Positions 1 to 8,925 of a stretch of DNA of 64,000 bases are shown here, one piece after another (positions within the stretch are counted from its first letter, which is position 1; each line of letters opens with the position of its first letter). This DNA is from Halosolutus halophilus. Its GTDB lineage: Archaea; Halobacteriota; Halobacteria; Halobacteriales; Natrialbaceae. Position numbers and translations under genes: made by a program. The notes under the pieces were generated by a model. It ran no database searches. It was not told the DNA's origin and worked only from the letters and a program-made list of their open reading frames with translations. Location of the stretch: contig NZ_CP094974.1 in the NCBI RefSeq assembly GCF_022869805.1, positions 4,836,001-4,900,000 of the forward strand, in the 5' to 3' direction.

Positions 1-2
1 GG

Positions 3-704
3 CAGTGGCGCGGTCCCGGATACCCGACGCTCGTCTATCTCCACGGGAGCGGCGAGCGTCCGTTCGATTTCGGCAGATTCAGCTCGAACTCGTTCCGGCG
101 GCTGTTCGTCGCGAGCGGGCGGGCCGTGCCGGCCAACCTCGTCGCCGTCCGGGCGCCGTTCCACGACGGTTCGAGCAGGGACTACGCTCGTGCGATGGGC
201 GACCTCGAGAACTTCGCCGGGATGCTCGCCGCCTCGGCCGCGCTCGTCGAGGTGCTCGCGGAACGCGCGACGGAACGAACCGGCGGCCCCGTCGTGGCGT
301 CGGGGATCAGCCTCGGCGGGTGGGCGATCAACCTCCATCGTGCCTGCTTCGATTCCGTCGATCGTTACGTTCCGATCTTCGCCGGCGCAGCACTCGGCGA
401 GCTATTCGTCTCGTCTAGCTACCGAACGATGGCGAGCGACTCGGCTCGTAACCAGCCGGACCGGCTGCGAGATGTGCTCGACTTCGAGGAGCCGTTCAGG
501 GCCGTCGACGCGGTCGACTGCGAACCGTTGCTCGCACGGTACGATCGGATCATCGAGTTCGACCGGCAACGACCGAGCTACGAGGGACTGCCGCTTTCGG
601 TCCTGAAGAAGGGCCACGTGACCGGTTCGCTCGCGACGACTGCGTTGCGCGAGCACGTCCTGGGAGCGCTTCCCGACCCCGAACCCGCGGTGGCGAACGG
701 ATGA
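3..704 (+). CDS. Alpha/beta hydrolase, 5'-truncated by window edge
   Basis: The open frame runs in from the left edge, so the start lies outside the window; about 233 residues are visible. Near its beginning it has LVYLHGSGE, the strand and oxyanion-hole region of the alpha/beta hydrolase fold, and about 90 residues later GISLGG, the nucleophile elbow with the catalytic Ser. The His in KKGHVTGS near the end could complete the triad. An internal GTG at 126 would cut off the oxyanion loop and is not the true start. The stop overlaps the next hydrolase start by ATGA, so the two are probably co-transcribed. The substrate is unknown. Confidence 0.8.
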   Translation, partial: QWRGPGYPTLVYLHGSGERPFDFGRFSSNSFRRLFVASGRAVPANLVAVRAPFHDGSSRDYARAMGDLENFAGMLAASAALVEVLAERATERTGGPVVASGISLGGWAINLHRACFDSVDRYVPIFAGAALGELFVSSSYRTMASDSARNQPDRLRDVLDFEEPFRAVDAVDCEPLLARYDRIIEFDRQRPSYEGLPLSVLKKGHVTGSLATTALREHVLGALPDPEPAVANG

Positions 705-1513
705 CGTCGTCAGACGTGCCTGCGGGTGCGGGGGCGAGCTACGTCGGCGGTCCCGAAACCGGTCGGCCGATCCTCTTGCTTCACGGCGCGGGACTGTCGT
801 GGCGGATGTGGCTTCCACAGGTCCGCGACCTCGAGGCCGACTACCGGGTCGTCGCACCCGATCTTCCCGCCCACGGACGGCGTGCGAGCGATTCGTTCTC
901 GCTCGAGGACGGGGTGGCCGTCGCCGCCGAATCGCTCGCTGACGCGGGGGTGACCGAGTCGGCGCTCGTCGTCGGCCAGTCGCTCGGCGGTTACGTCGGG
1001 ATCGAACTGGCCGCGCGGTACCCCGATCGGGTCGCCGGACTCGTCCCCTCGGGTGCGAGCGCGAACTATCGCGGTTGGCTCGCTGCGAAGACCGCGCTCG
1101 CCGGTCTGGTCGCCCGACTCGGGGCCGCGGTGGCGCCGCTCGAACGGCGGTTCCGGCAGCACGTTCGATCGGGGCTGCGATCGAAGCCGATTCAGAACGT
1201 GGTCGTCGACGCGATCCTCGACGGCGGCGTGTCGGCAGCCGGTTACGGCCAGGGTGCGATGGCGATCGCCGGGATCGACTCACACGCGACGCTGCGAGCC
1301 TACGACGGCCCCGTCTTGCTGCTGAACGGCGCGGACGATCGGCTCAACCCGCCCGCGGCCGACCGGCTGGCGCCGACGCTCCCGGACGCGCGAACGCGGC
1401 GGATCGCCGACGCGGGACACACCTGTAATCTCGATCGACCGGACGCGTACACGACGGCCATCCGCGAGTTCGCCACCGACGTCGTCTGGCCGACTGCGGC
1501 CGGGGCCGAGTGA
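701..1513 (+). CDS. Alpha/beta hydrolase
   Basis: This 270-residue protein is a complete soluble alpha/beta hydrolase. LLLHGAG at about residues 26-32 forms the oxyanion region, GQSLGG carries nucleophile Ser94, D212 or D213 in NGADDRLNP is the likely acid, and H240 in DAGHTCNL is the likely catalytic His. Length and order match the esterase, lipase and haloperoxidase-like branch. Its ATG overlaps the stop of the preceding hydrolase, so the two form a translationally coupled pair. Nothing in the sequence points to the substrate. Confidence 0.9.
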   Translation: MTSSDVPAGAGASYVGGPETGRPILLLHGAGLSWRMWLPQVRDLEADYRVVAPDLPAHGRRASDSFSLEDGVAVAAESLADAGVTESALVVGQSLGGYVGIELAARYPDRVAGLVPSGASANYRGWLAAKTALAGLVARLGAAVAPLERRFRQHVRSGLRSKPIQNVVVDAILDGGVSAAGYGQGAMAIAGIDSHATLRAYDGPVLLLNGADDRLNPPAADRLAPTLPDARTRRIADAGHTCNLDRPDAYTTAIREFATDVVWPTAAGAE

Positions 1514-1573
1514 AACGCGGCTCGGGTACCGACTCGCAGCGGGGCGCAAACGCCGCCGTCGGGCCGCGATCGA

Positions 1574-2482
1574 TCAGTACGGCGGCAGCGGCCGATCGGC
1601 CCCGCGTCGGAGTTCGACCGGCCCCCACCAGAGCAGGACGACGAGGACGAGCGCCGTCGTGGCCACCGTCTGGTAAAAGTCCGCCGTCGGCGAAAGCTCG
1701 AGAAGTTGGCCGGTCGCGTTGCCGACGAAGTGAAACCCGATCGCGGCGAGGACGCTTCGGTTCGTGTTGTTGTACAGCCAGGTGTACAGGACCGCGCCGA
1801 CGAGGATGTTGAACGCGAACCAGGCCGGGTCCGGTGCGAAGTCCCAGCTACTGAAGTACCCGACCATCAGGAACAGCGGCGCGTGCCACGCCGCCCACGC
1901 GAGACCGAGGACGAGACTGGCGATCAGCGCGCTCCAGCGCAACTGGAGCCGATCGAGCCAGTAGCCGCGCCAGCCGATCTCCTCGTGAAACGGGCCGAGC
2001 AGGAAGATCGCCGCTAGCGTCCCCAGAAGCGCGATCGGCTCGCCGAGAAGGCCCAGCAGGGGCGCTGCGCTCAGTGGACGCGTCGACCCGTCGACGACGA
2101 TCGCGGCACCGGCCCCGACCAGCGCGAGCGCCGGCCAGAGCGCGAGCACGACCACGGCCCAGCGGCCCGGAATCAGTCTCGCGTCGACGAGTCGTCGCCA
2201 CAGGTCCACGAGTCCGGATCGGCCGCCCACCTGCCAGGCCATGACGACGCCGCCGATCGTGACGCCGACGCCGCCGACGATCAGGAAGACGATTCCCGGG
2301 AACCGGAAGACGTGCCAGCCGGCGACGATCGGGACGCTCCACCAGAGCCAGGTCCAGCCGTGGGAGAACAACAGGAACCCCCAGACGTCGAAGCCCGGTC
2401 GATTTGCGAGCGCGGGCCGGTCGGTCGTCGTGTCGCTCTCGCGCCCGGTCGCCGTCCCCGGAGGGACCCGTCGGTCTGTCAT
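1574..2482 (-). CDS. CPBP-family intramembrane metalloprotease
   Basis: The protein has 302 residues with roughly eight hydrophobic segments. It carries the three CPBP (CAAX protease and bacteriocin-processing, Abi) motifs: HEEIGWRGY with E167, E168 and R172, WHAPLF with H200, and FHFVGN with H251 and N255. These residues form the membrane-embedded active site in Rce1-type enzymes. A TATA-like TTATAT lies at about 2500-2510 on the minus strand, close to the start. A second CPBP gene immediately to the right is broken. The physiological substrate of haloarchaeal CPBP proteins is unknown. Confidence 0.9.
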   Translation of the reverse strand: MTDRRVPPGTATGRESDTTTDRPALANRPGFDVWGFLLFSHGWTWLWWSVPIVAGWHVFRFPGIVFLIVGGVGVTIGGVVMAWQVGGRSGLVDLWRRLVDARLIPGRWAVVVLALWPALALVGAGAAIVVDGSTRPLSAAPLLGLLGEPIALLGTLAAIFLLGPFHEEIGWRGYWLDRLQLRWSALIASLVLGLAWAAWHAPLFLMVGYFSSWDFAPDPAWFAFNILVGAVLYTWLYNNTNRSVLAAIGFHFVGNATGQLLELSPTADFYQTVATTALVLVVLLWWGPVELRRGADRPLPPY

Positions 2483-2651
2483 AGTGGTATGTTGTTCGTC
2501 GACATATAACGAGATATCGACTCGCGAAGGGGAATTTCCGACGGCTGCTCACACCGATCGCCCGGCATCCGTGGAACCGTCTCCAGTGGCCCTCGAACCC
2601 GAGCGATGGGAATCAGCGACGACGCTATCGCCGATCGCCGTCTGTCTCCGA

Positions 2652-3584
2652 GCATGATCCGGCATACCGTTCGCGAGCGAGTCGTTCGTCGCCCGGTCGT
2701 CTCGTTCTTCGTGCTTGCCTACGCCGTCTCGTAGGCCGGCTTCCTCCCCTCAGTGCTGGGCGTCGACACCGGTTTCGGTGGTGTGAACTACCCCTCCCTA
2801 CTCGCTCACGGCTAACGCCGTTCGCTCCTTGAGGGTGGGGCTTCCTGCTTCGAGGACGCGCTTTGCAGGAACCGAAGTGGTTCCCGTAGGGAGCGCAGTC
2901 TCCACAGGCGGTGATTCGGAGCGTCCCGCTCCTCCCTGCTTGATACCGCGAGAAAGAATGTTCCAGGCCGCGTTCCAGTCTCGATCCACCGTGAATCCGC
3001 ACGAGGGACACGAGTGCTCCCGGACCCACGGCGGCTTGTCGCTCGAGACACCGCACGCCGCACACTCTTTGGTCGTGCCTGCTGGATCGACGGCCACGAA
3101 ATACGTGCCTTCGCGTTCGCACTTGTACTCGAGCATCCGGAGGAACGTTCCCCACGCTGCTCCGGCGCGGTTCCGGGAGTTGCCCTCGAGTTCAACCAGT
3201 CCTTTCGCGTCAAGGTCTTCCGTGGACCCGCGATCGGCCCACGGGATAACCGACCCGATCGTCCTCGGCGGGATGGTCCTCCTCACGGCCCTGGGAATCG
3301 TGCTCTACTCGTGTTTCTACACCTGGATCTACAACCACACCGGGAGTATTCTCCTGGCGATGGTACTCCACGGCGGCTTCAACACCGGAACGGTCCACCT
3401 GATGCCGTTCGCCGACGAAATCGTCTTCGGTCCCACTCATACGACGCTCCTGGCGGTACAGGTGGGTGTCCTCTTCGTCACCGTCCTCGTCCTCGTGGCA
3501 CTCACCGGCGGGCGCCTGGGATACGATTCCGACGAAGTACCGCGGTTCCGCAGCGAGGAGACGCTGTCCGAGACGACTCTCTGA
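2652..3584 (+). pseudogene. CPBP protease gene broken by a TnpB remnant
   Basis: Two pieces of one CPBP gene flank a foreign segment. The left piece (about 2652-2732) encodes a typical CPBP N-terminus ending FFVLAYAVS, but needs a two-base shift within a TCTC run near 2700 to join the ATG. The right piece (about 3221-3584) encodes the last two membrane helices, with YTWIYNHTG and MVLHGGFNT. The central part with the EE, R and WH catalytic residues is missing. The interruption at 2733-3220 is the 3' part of an IS1341-type tnpB gene on the opposite strand. The gene cannot make an active protease. Confidence 0.75.
2733..3220 (-). mobile_element. tnpB: IS200/IS605-group TnpB remnant with right end
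   Basis: The minus strand encodes the C-terminal third of a TnpB protein, from EDLDAKGLVELEGN through the zinc ribbon (CAACG, then CPSCG) and DRDWNAAWNIL to a natural stop at 2798. The N-terminal part and most of the RuvC domain are gone, so it cannot be a nuclease. After the stop, about 65 bases to 2733 look like a native right end, with a small stem (CACC...GGTG) in a haloarchaeal IS1341 context. The boundary with the CPBP gene is sharp at both sides. In intact elements this right end also forms the 3' part of the omegaRNA. Confidence 0.8.
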
Positions 3585-3797
3585 AGTTCGATCGCGGACA
3601 ACTGGCCACCGATTCGGCGACGGTCAGCGATCGGCGACGACCACGGATTCGGTGACGGCCAGTCTTTCGTGATCGGTGCGGGCCGGGACGACGGGAGAGG
3701 CCGGTGTCACTGACGTCGCATTCACACGACGCAGACTGTCACACAGATCACATCAAGGAGTTATACCGCTCGTCGTGGGACCTTCGGAAGAGATCCA

Positions 3798-4220
3798 ATG
3801 CCGATCGAAAACCTCGCACGAAGCGACGTCGTCACGGCCGCGACCGACGAATCGATTCGCGAACTCGCGTCGACGATGCAGGCCGAAGACGTCGGAAGCG
3901 TCGTCATCACGGACGGCGAGACGCCGGTCGGAATCGTCACCGATCGCGATTTGGCGATGCAGGTGCTCGCGGACGGAGCGGATCCGGAGGGCGTCGTCGC
4001 GGAGGACGTGATGTCGGACGACCTGCAGACGATCGACGAGGACGCCGGCTTCTACCAGGCGACCGAGTCGATGAGCGAACACGGTATCCGTCGGCTTCCC
4101 GTGACGGGTTCGAACGACGAACTAACTGGTATCATCACGGTCGACGATCTGAACGAGTTACTCGCCGACGAGCACCAGGAACTGGCGGGCGTCGTGCGGG
4201 CACAGCGGCCGCCGTACTGA
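3798..4220 (+). CDS. Two-CBS-domain protein
   Basis: The 140-residue protein is little more than two CBS repeats. The first covers about residues 8-55 (SVVITDGETPVGIVTDRDL) and the second about 73-125 (GIRRLPV...LTGIITVDDL). Paired CBS domains form a Bateman module that usually binds adenine nucleotides or SAM. The stand-alone form resembles mycobacterial Hrp1 in architecture. It lies on the edge of the stress-protein island and is not clearly in an operon. The ligand cannot be read from the sequence. Confidence 0.9.
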   Translation: MPIENLARSDVVTAATDESIRELASTMQAEDVGSVVITDGETPVGIVTDRDLAMQVLADGADPEGVVAEDVMSDDLQTIDEDAGFYQATESMSEHGIRRLPVTGSNDELTGIITVDDLNELLADEHQELAGVVRAQRPPY

Positions 4221-4359
4221 CCGTCGGGTTCTCCGAGGGTATCGCCGTGTGGGTCGCCTCTCGCCGTCACCGATAGCGTCGCGCTCGATCGCGTCGATGG
4301 TGGCCCGCCAGCACGGACCCTCTCCCCGGGAGACCCCTCGGCGGCCCGAGTAGTGACGA

Positions 4360-4746
4360 TCAGAGCTGCTCGAGGGCCTGCTCGAACCGTTCGCGAGCGT
4401 CGTCACCGATCGACTCGAGGGCCGGGTTACCAGTGACGTCGAGCAGATTTCCGGGTTCGACGGCACTGACGACGACCGCGCCGTCGTCGCCCTCGTAGAC
4501 GACGACGTTACACGGCAGCAGGGTGCCGAGTTCGAGGTCCTCCTCGAGGCCCTGGTGTGCCAGTCCGGGATTACACGCGCCCAGAATTCTGTATTGACGG
4601 AAGTCCTCGCCGAGCTTTTTCTCGAACGTCGCCTGTACGTCGATGTCGCAGAGCACGCCGAACCCCGCGTCTTCCAGTGCGTCGATCGTCTCCGCGACGA
4701 CGTCGTCGAACTCCCCGTCGACCCGTTTGTTTATAGTATAGGACAT
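4360..4746 (-). CDS. DUF302 family protein
   Basis: The 128-residue protein shows the DUF302 pattern: an N-terminal amphipathic helix (DDVVAETIDALEDAGFGVL), a central LGACNPGLAHQGLE and the late LLPCNVVVYE. DUF302 proteins are small, and their biochemical role is unsettled. I chose the ATG at 4746; an in-frame TTG at 4755 would add only three residues. The half-site TGTATTGT sits directly upstream of the start on the coding strand. It matches half of the perfect palindrome before the thioredoxin operon 1.4 kb away, which may mean shared redox regulation. Confidence 0.85.
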   Translation of the reverse strand: MSYTINKRVDGEFDDVVAETIDALEDAGFGVLCDIDVQATFEKKLGEDFRQYRILGACNPGLAHQGLEEDLELGTLLPCNVVVYEGDDGAVVVSAVEPGNLLDVTGNPALESIGDDARERFEQALEQL

Positions 4747-4860
4747 AGCGCACAATACAGGTCCGACAGGAATTACTCTTTGGGTAGCAGCAGCAACGTC
4801 GATCGAGCGGCCGACGTCGAGGCCAAAGACTTAGCTCCTCCGCGGAAAACGTCCGTTTCG

Positions 4861-5493
4861 ATGGTCACACGACGCCCATCTCGACGGTTCCTCGGGCTGC
4901 TGGCGCTCGTCGTCGCCGGGATCGCGTTCGCCCTCCGGTGGCGGCGGAACCCGTCCCCGTGTCCCTACTCGCAGCGGCGCTGGATCGACCTCCCGCGACC
5001 GATCATCACGCGCTCTCGCGTGCGCGACCTGCTCGCACCACGGCCGGGAGAACGCGTCCTCGAGGTCGGCCCGGGAACGGGCTACTACACGCTGCCCGTC
5101 GCTCGATCGCTCGAACCCGACGGAACGCTTCACGCGGTCGACGTGCAGCCGGCGATGGTCGATCACCTGCGGACTCGATTGCGGGACGCCGACCGTCGGA
5201 ACGTCGCTCCGATCGTGGGGGACGCACGGACCCTCCCGTATCCGGACGATAGCTTCGACGCGGCGTATCTGGTCCTCGTCCTCGGCGAGATTCCCGATCA
5301 GGAGCGCGCGCTCGCCGAACTCCGCCGCGTCCTGAAACCCGGCGGCCGACTCGTCGTCGGCGAACTGTTCCCCGATCCGCACTTCGTCAGGGCCGGCGCG
5401 CTTCGGCGCCGGGGCGAACGGCAGGGGTTCCGCTTCGAGGATCGGGACGGAACGTCGATCGGCTACGTCGGACGACTGTCAGTGCCGACGTAG
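4861..5493 (+). CDS. SAM-dependent methyltransferase with N-terminal membrane anchor
   Basis: The ATG at 4861 gives 210 residues. Residues 9-26 form one hydrophobic segment, followed by a class I methyltransferase domain with motif I EVGPGTG at 68-74, an acidic loop (HAVDVQP) and the motif IV/post-I region ending in LKPGGRLVVGE. It belongs to the Methyltransf_11 type. The membrane segment suggests a membrane-associated substrate such as a lipid or quinone, but this is inference. It diverges from the DUF302 gene across about 115 bases. Confidence 0.85.
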   Translation: MVTRRPSRRFLGLLALVVAGIAFALRWRRNPSPCPYSQRRWIDLPRPIITRSRVRDLLAPRPGERVLEVGPGTGYYTLPVARSLEPDGTLHAVDVQPAMVDHLRTRLRDADRRNVAPIVGDARTLPYPDDSFDAAYLVLVLGEIPDQERALAELRRVLKPGGRLVVGELFPDPHFVRAGALRRRGERQGFRFEDRDGTSIGYVGRLSVPT

Positions 5494-5533
5494 CCGGGTC
5501 GACGGCGGACGACGCCGTTCGTACGATCACGAC

Positions 5534-6106
5534 TCACGAGGTGAGATTTTCGAGAACGCGGTCGCCGAACGCGAGCACGAGTAGCGCGCCGACGAGATTG
5601 AAGACGAGGTCGAGCAGGGTGTCGGTCTTCCCGTAGGAGACGAGTACCGGCTCGAAACCGAGGCGATCGGCCGTCGCGTGGATGCCGTACTCGACGATCT
5701 CCCAGAGGATTCCGGCGCAGACGACGACGGCGATGACCCGGGGTCGCGGATCACGATCGCGACGACGGGCAGCCGCGAAGGCGATTCCGCCGAGAAGCGT
5801 CGCCGAGTGGGTGTGGGTGAGGTGGTCCCACCACCAGACGTCGTCGTACGGACCGAGCATCCCGGCGGCGTGCGTGACCATCGCGATCTCCGCGTACACC
5901 CGCTGCCACGGCTGAAACTCGACGTCGTACCGGCGTTCGACGATACCGGGGAGATACGTCGCACCGAGCGCGAGGAGCGCGTTCACGATCGCACCCGGAT
6001 CTCGCCGGCGACAGCCGACGACGAATACGGCGAGGATCGAGTACCGGATCCCACGTTCGGTCCCCTGTATCATCGACGTCACTACGGTCTCTGTCACAGG
6101 TGTCAA
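5534..6106 (-). CDS. Multi-pass membrane protein
   Basis: The 190-residue protein has five or six predicted membrane segments and a conserved-looking core, WWWDHLTHTHSATLLGG, followed by WEIVEYGIH. Histidines and acidic residues placed within helices recall DUF2238/YjdF-type integral membrane proteins, but I cannot confirm the family. It diverges from the thioredoxin operon; the 160-base gap holds a perfect 16-base palindrome nearer to the thioredoxin side. The function is unknown. Confidence 0.75.
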   Translation of the reverse strand: MTPVTETVVTSMIQGTERGIRYSILAVFVVGCRRRDPGAIVNALLALGATYLPGIVERRYDVEFQPWQRVYAEIAMVTHAAGMLGPYDDVWWWDHLTHTHSATLLGGIAFAAARRRDRDPRPRVIAVVVCAGILWEIVEYGIHATADRLGFEPVLVSYGKTDTLLDLVFNLVGALLVLAFGDRVLENLTS

Positions 6107-6210
6107 TCAAAAATGAATCGATACCGTTCCGGAACCGGTCTCGCGATCCCGATCGCGCGTCCCCGGTAATCCCGCGTGTCTGCCGGGTTCGACGAGAGCG
6201 TCCTTTCCAC

Positions 6211-6241
6211 TGTATTGTACAATACACACAAAACCTTTAAA
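6211..6241 (+). promoter_or_regulatory. Palindromic operator and TATA box of the trx operon
   Basis: TGTATTGTACAATACA at 6211-6226 is a perfect 16-base palindrome. Nine bases further on is a haloarchaeal TATA-like TTTAAA at 6236-6241, about 26 bases before the thioredoxin start. This position, just upstream of the core promoter, is typical of archaeal activator sites, though a repressor cannot be excluded. One half-site, TGTATTGT, recurs directly before the DUF302 gene at about 4755-4762 on the minus strand. The binding protein is not identified. Confidence 0.65.
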
Positions 6242-6266
6242 CACCGTCGGTTCGTACGGGGGAGTG

Positions 6267-6629
6267 ATGGCAACTGATGCACACTCCGGATCTCCCGATC
6301 TACCGACCGACGAACCAGTCCACGTCGAGGGTACGGACCACCTCGACGAGATCGTCGCAGAGCACGACGTCGTGCTCGTCGATTTCTACGCGGACTGGTG
6401 TGGCCCGTGCAAGATGCTCGAGCCGGTTATCGAGGCGCTCGCCGAGGAGACCGAGGCCGTGATGGCGAAGGTCGACGTCGACCGGTACCAGCAGCTCGCG
6501 GGTGCCTACGGCGTCCGCGGCGTTCCGACGCTCGTGCTCTTCGCGGACGGTGAACAGGTCGAACAGCAAACCGGCGTCCTGCCGGCGGACCGCCTCCGGA
6601 ACTTGATCGAGGAATATACGAACGAATGA
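6267..6629 (+). CDS. trxA: Thioredoxin
   Basis: This 120-residue thioredoxin has the classical active site WCGPCK (Cys45 and Cys48), the preceding DFYADW strand and the cis-Pro loop GVPTLVLF. It reduces protein disulfides using electrons from the reductase encoded next door. A GTG three bases upstream is an alternative start; the GGGGGA just before either one can serve as ribosome binding site. Its last codons overlap the trxB start by ATGA, so the two are translationally coupled. The N-terminal 20 residues are an acidic extension. Confidence 0.95.
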   Translation: MATDAHSGSPDLPTDEPVHVEGTDHLDEIVAEHDVVLVDFYADWCGPCKMLEPVIEALAEETEAVMAKVDVDRYQQLAGAYGVRGVPTLVLFADGEQVEQQTGVLPADRLRNLIEEYTNE

Positions 6630-7669
6630 ATACGGATACGGATCGCTCAACGATCGTTCACGACGTCGTAATCGTCGGCTCCGGCGTCGCGGGCCTCTCG
6701 GCCGCGGTCTACGCCGCTCGAGCCGACCTCGAGCCGATCGTGCTCGAAGGCCCGGAGCCGGGCGGCCAGCTGACGCTGACGACCGAGGTCGAGAACTACC
6801 TCGGCTTCCCCGAGGGCGTCGGCGGCATGGAACTGATCCAGCGCGGGAAAGACCAGGCCGAACGCTTCGGTGCCGAGTTCGTCCACGGGACCGTCGAGGA
6901 CGCGACGCTCGAAGCGCGACCGTTCGAACTCGCGCTTTCGAACGGCGAGACGCTCCGGACCCGTGCACTGATCGTCGCGACCGGCGCGAGCGCCCGCTGG
7001 GTCGGGGCCGAGAACGAAGACGAACTGATGGGCTACGGCCTGTCGACGTGTGCGACCTGTGACGGCGCGTTCCACCGCGGCGACGACGTCCTCGTGATCG
7101 GCGGCGGCGACAGCGCGATGGAGGAGGCGCTGTTCCTCGCGAAGTTCGCCGACAGCGTCACGATCGTCCACCGTCGCGACGAACTGCGCGCGTCGGACAT
7201 CATGGCCCGTCGGGCCCGCGAGCACGAGAAGATTTCGTTCCGCTGGAACACCGAACTACTCGAGATCCACGGCTCGCAGGAGGAGGGCGTCACCGGCGCG
7301 ACGCTGGTGCGCCATCCCGAGGGTCACCCCAAGGAGAAGCTAGACGCGGGTCTCGAGGTCGAATCCGAGGACGTCGACGTCGGCGGCATCTTCTACGGCG
7401 TCGGCCACGTCCCCAACACGGAGTTCCTCGCGGACACGCCGATCGATCGCGACGACGACGGCTACCTGCTGACCAGTGAGGGGATGACGACCGAGACCGC
7501 CGTCGAGGGCGTTTTCGGCGCTGGCGACGTGATGGACCCGCAGTACCGACAGGCGATCACGGCAGCCGGAACCGGGAGCATGGCTGCACTCGACGCGGAA
7601 GCGTGGCTCGACGAGCGGGCGGCCCGGCGCGACGCGGCTCCCGCCGTCGAACTCGAGGCAAGCGACTAG
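6626..7669 (+). CDS. trxB: Thioredoxin reductase (NADPH-type)
   Basis: The 347-residue flavoprotein has the FAD-binding GSGVAG at 18-23, the redox disulfide CATC (Cys142 and Cys145), the NAD(P)-binding GGGDSA at about 159-164, the HRRDELRAS loop typical of NADPH preference, and a C-terminal FAD contact GAGD. It regenerates reduced thioredoxin. It overlaps trxA by four bases in an operon under the palindromic promoter at 6211. The length is slightly above the bacterial enzyme because of a short acidic tail. Confidence 0.95.
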   Translation: MNTDTDRSTIVHDVVIVGSGVAGLSAAVYAARADLEPIVLEGPEPGGQLTLTTEVENYLGFPEGVGGMELIQRGKDQAERFGAEFVHGTVEDATLEARPFELALSNGETLRTRALIVATGASARWVGAENEDELMGYGLSTCATCDGAFHRGDDVLVIGGGDSAMEEALFLAKFADSVTIVHRRDELRASDIMARRAREHEKISFRWNTELLEIHGSQEEGVTGATLVRHPEGHPKEKLDAGLEVESEDVDVGGIFYGVGHVPNTEFLADTPIDRDDDGYLLTSEGMTTETAVEGVFGAGDVMDPQYRQAITAAGTGSMAALDAEAWLDERAARRDAAPAVELEASD

Positions 7670-7774
7670 CCGGACGAGCCGATCGAGGGATTCACGCCGG
7701 TCGATCTACTCCCGTCGTCAGGAGCGTGGGCGTCCATCGCTCATCCGGCCACGAGTCACGACTCCGATCACGGG

Positions 7775-8215
7775 TCACGTCGGTTCTTTGCGACCGGTGA
7801 TCGTATCCGGTACGAGCCGGAAGTCGTGGAACTCGATCTCCGATCGCGGCCGGTCGAATATCTCGACCGTCGGGATCGTGACCGCCCACATCCGCTGGAC
7901 GGCTCCCGACTTCTCGGGTAACTCCGTTAGTTCCTCGAGGGACCCGGTCACGACGACGCTTCGCCACCCGTCGTCGGTTTCGCCGTAGACGACGAACGAG
8001 ACCTGATTGTCGACGAGTTCTTCTTTGTCGCTTCCCGGCGGAAACGAGAGGCGGAAGTAGAAGTGTCCGGCGTCCTCGAAGTAGCCGTACGACACTGGCA
8101 GCGAGGCTGGCGGTTCGTCCACGTCCTTCGTGAACGAGAGGACGCCGGTTCCACCGGTACCCAGGAACTCGTTTCGTTCGTTTTCGGGCAGTTGGACCCA
8201 GCGAAGTCCCTTCAT
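7775..8215 (-). CDS. PPOX-fold (pyridoxamine 5'-phosphate oxidase-like) protein
   Basis: The ATG at 8215 gives 146 residues with the split-barrel flavin-binding pattern: GVLSFTKD, then PVSYGYF, FYFRLSFPPGSDK and WRSVVVTGSLEEL. It lacks the full set of PNPOx catalytic residues, so it is an FMN-, F420- or heme-binding relative of unknown substrate. A TATA-like TTTTTTATT about 28 bases upstream supports this start and a leaderless transcript. Related genes occur at 38834 and 43795 in this window, so the family is expanded around the stress island. Confidence 0.85.
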   Translation of the reverse strand: MKGLRWVQLPENERNEFLGTGGTGVLSFTKDVDEPPASLPVSYGYFEDAGHFYFRLSFPPGSDKEELVDNQVSFVVYGETDDGWRSVVVTGSLEELTELPEKSGAVQRMWAVTIPTVEIFDRPRSEIEFHDFRLVPDTITGRKEPT

Positions 8216-8330
8216 GAAACGTGCCACCACTCGGAGAATAAAAAACCTCGGCCACGGCTGTCCGATATGTTCGGTTCGACGGTCGCTCGTCCGCGAGAGC
8301 GACGAGATTCCGACGGTCGAGCCGAGCGTG

Positions 8331-8723
8331 TTACCGCGCGTCCGATTCGTCACCGTCTGCCAGTACCGTCCTGACCGCCGTCGCGACCTCATGGAACTCG
8401 TTCATGTTGAGCGGATCGGCGGTCACGTACACGCCGTGTTCGCCGACGATGATCCGGGTGACGTACCCCTGCTCGAAGACGCGGATGGTGAACTCGTACT
8501 CGCCGAGTTCGGAGTCGCCGTACGTCTGTTGCGAGGTGAAGCCAAGCCGCTCGTTCGCCACGAACCGCTCGATATCGGCGTCACGCTCGAGATCTGTGCG
8601 AAGATAGAGCTGGTCGTAGTCGTCGGCCGTGAAGTACGTGATGCTGCGCAGTCCGTCGCCGATCGCGGTTCGGCAGACGCTTTCCAGTTCCGTTTCGAGG
8701 TCGTCAGTCGAGGATTCGGGCAT
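8331..8723 (-). CDS. Conserved haloarchaeal hypothetical protein
   Basis: The 130-residue acidic protein starts MPESSTDDLE; ATG 8723 was chosen because a TATA-like CTTATATG lies about 30 bases upstream. It has an alpha-plus-beta pattern with TYFTADDYDQLYLRTDL and FEQGYVTRIIVGEHGVYVT. It resembles the small DUF7522-type proteins common in haloarchaea, but I cannot confirm the family. There are no membrane segments, metal motifs or DNA-binding helices. It is divergent from the first universal stress protein gene of the island. Confidence 0.75.
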   Translation of the reverse strand: MPESSTDDLETELESVCRTAIGDGLRSITYFTADDYDQLYLRTDLERDADIERFVANERLGFTSQQTYGDSELGEYEFTIRVFEQGYVTRIIVGEHGVYVTADPLNMNEFHEVATAVRTVLADGDESDAR

Positions 8724-8925
8724 ACATCGACCTACGAGAGACTGTCGCATATAAGTCGGGGCGGACGAGCGACGATCCCGATAGCGGCGTTCCGAGGGCC
8801 TGCAGTGGTCCGAGGAACTGGAATCCCACGGTCGATCGCTTCGGCACTCTGACGCGAGCGAAGGGATTTCTCACCGCGTCGAACTAACGGGCGGTATTTT
8901 AGGGTCCTACCCCGTCGAATCCGGT

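Noticed and set aside
3601-3662. ACTGGCC...GGCCAGT stem downstream of the broken CPBP gene as a terminator
   Set aside because: The stem has a long loop and no T-tract; haloarchaeal terminators are mainly T-rich, so the call is not supportable.
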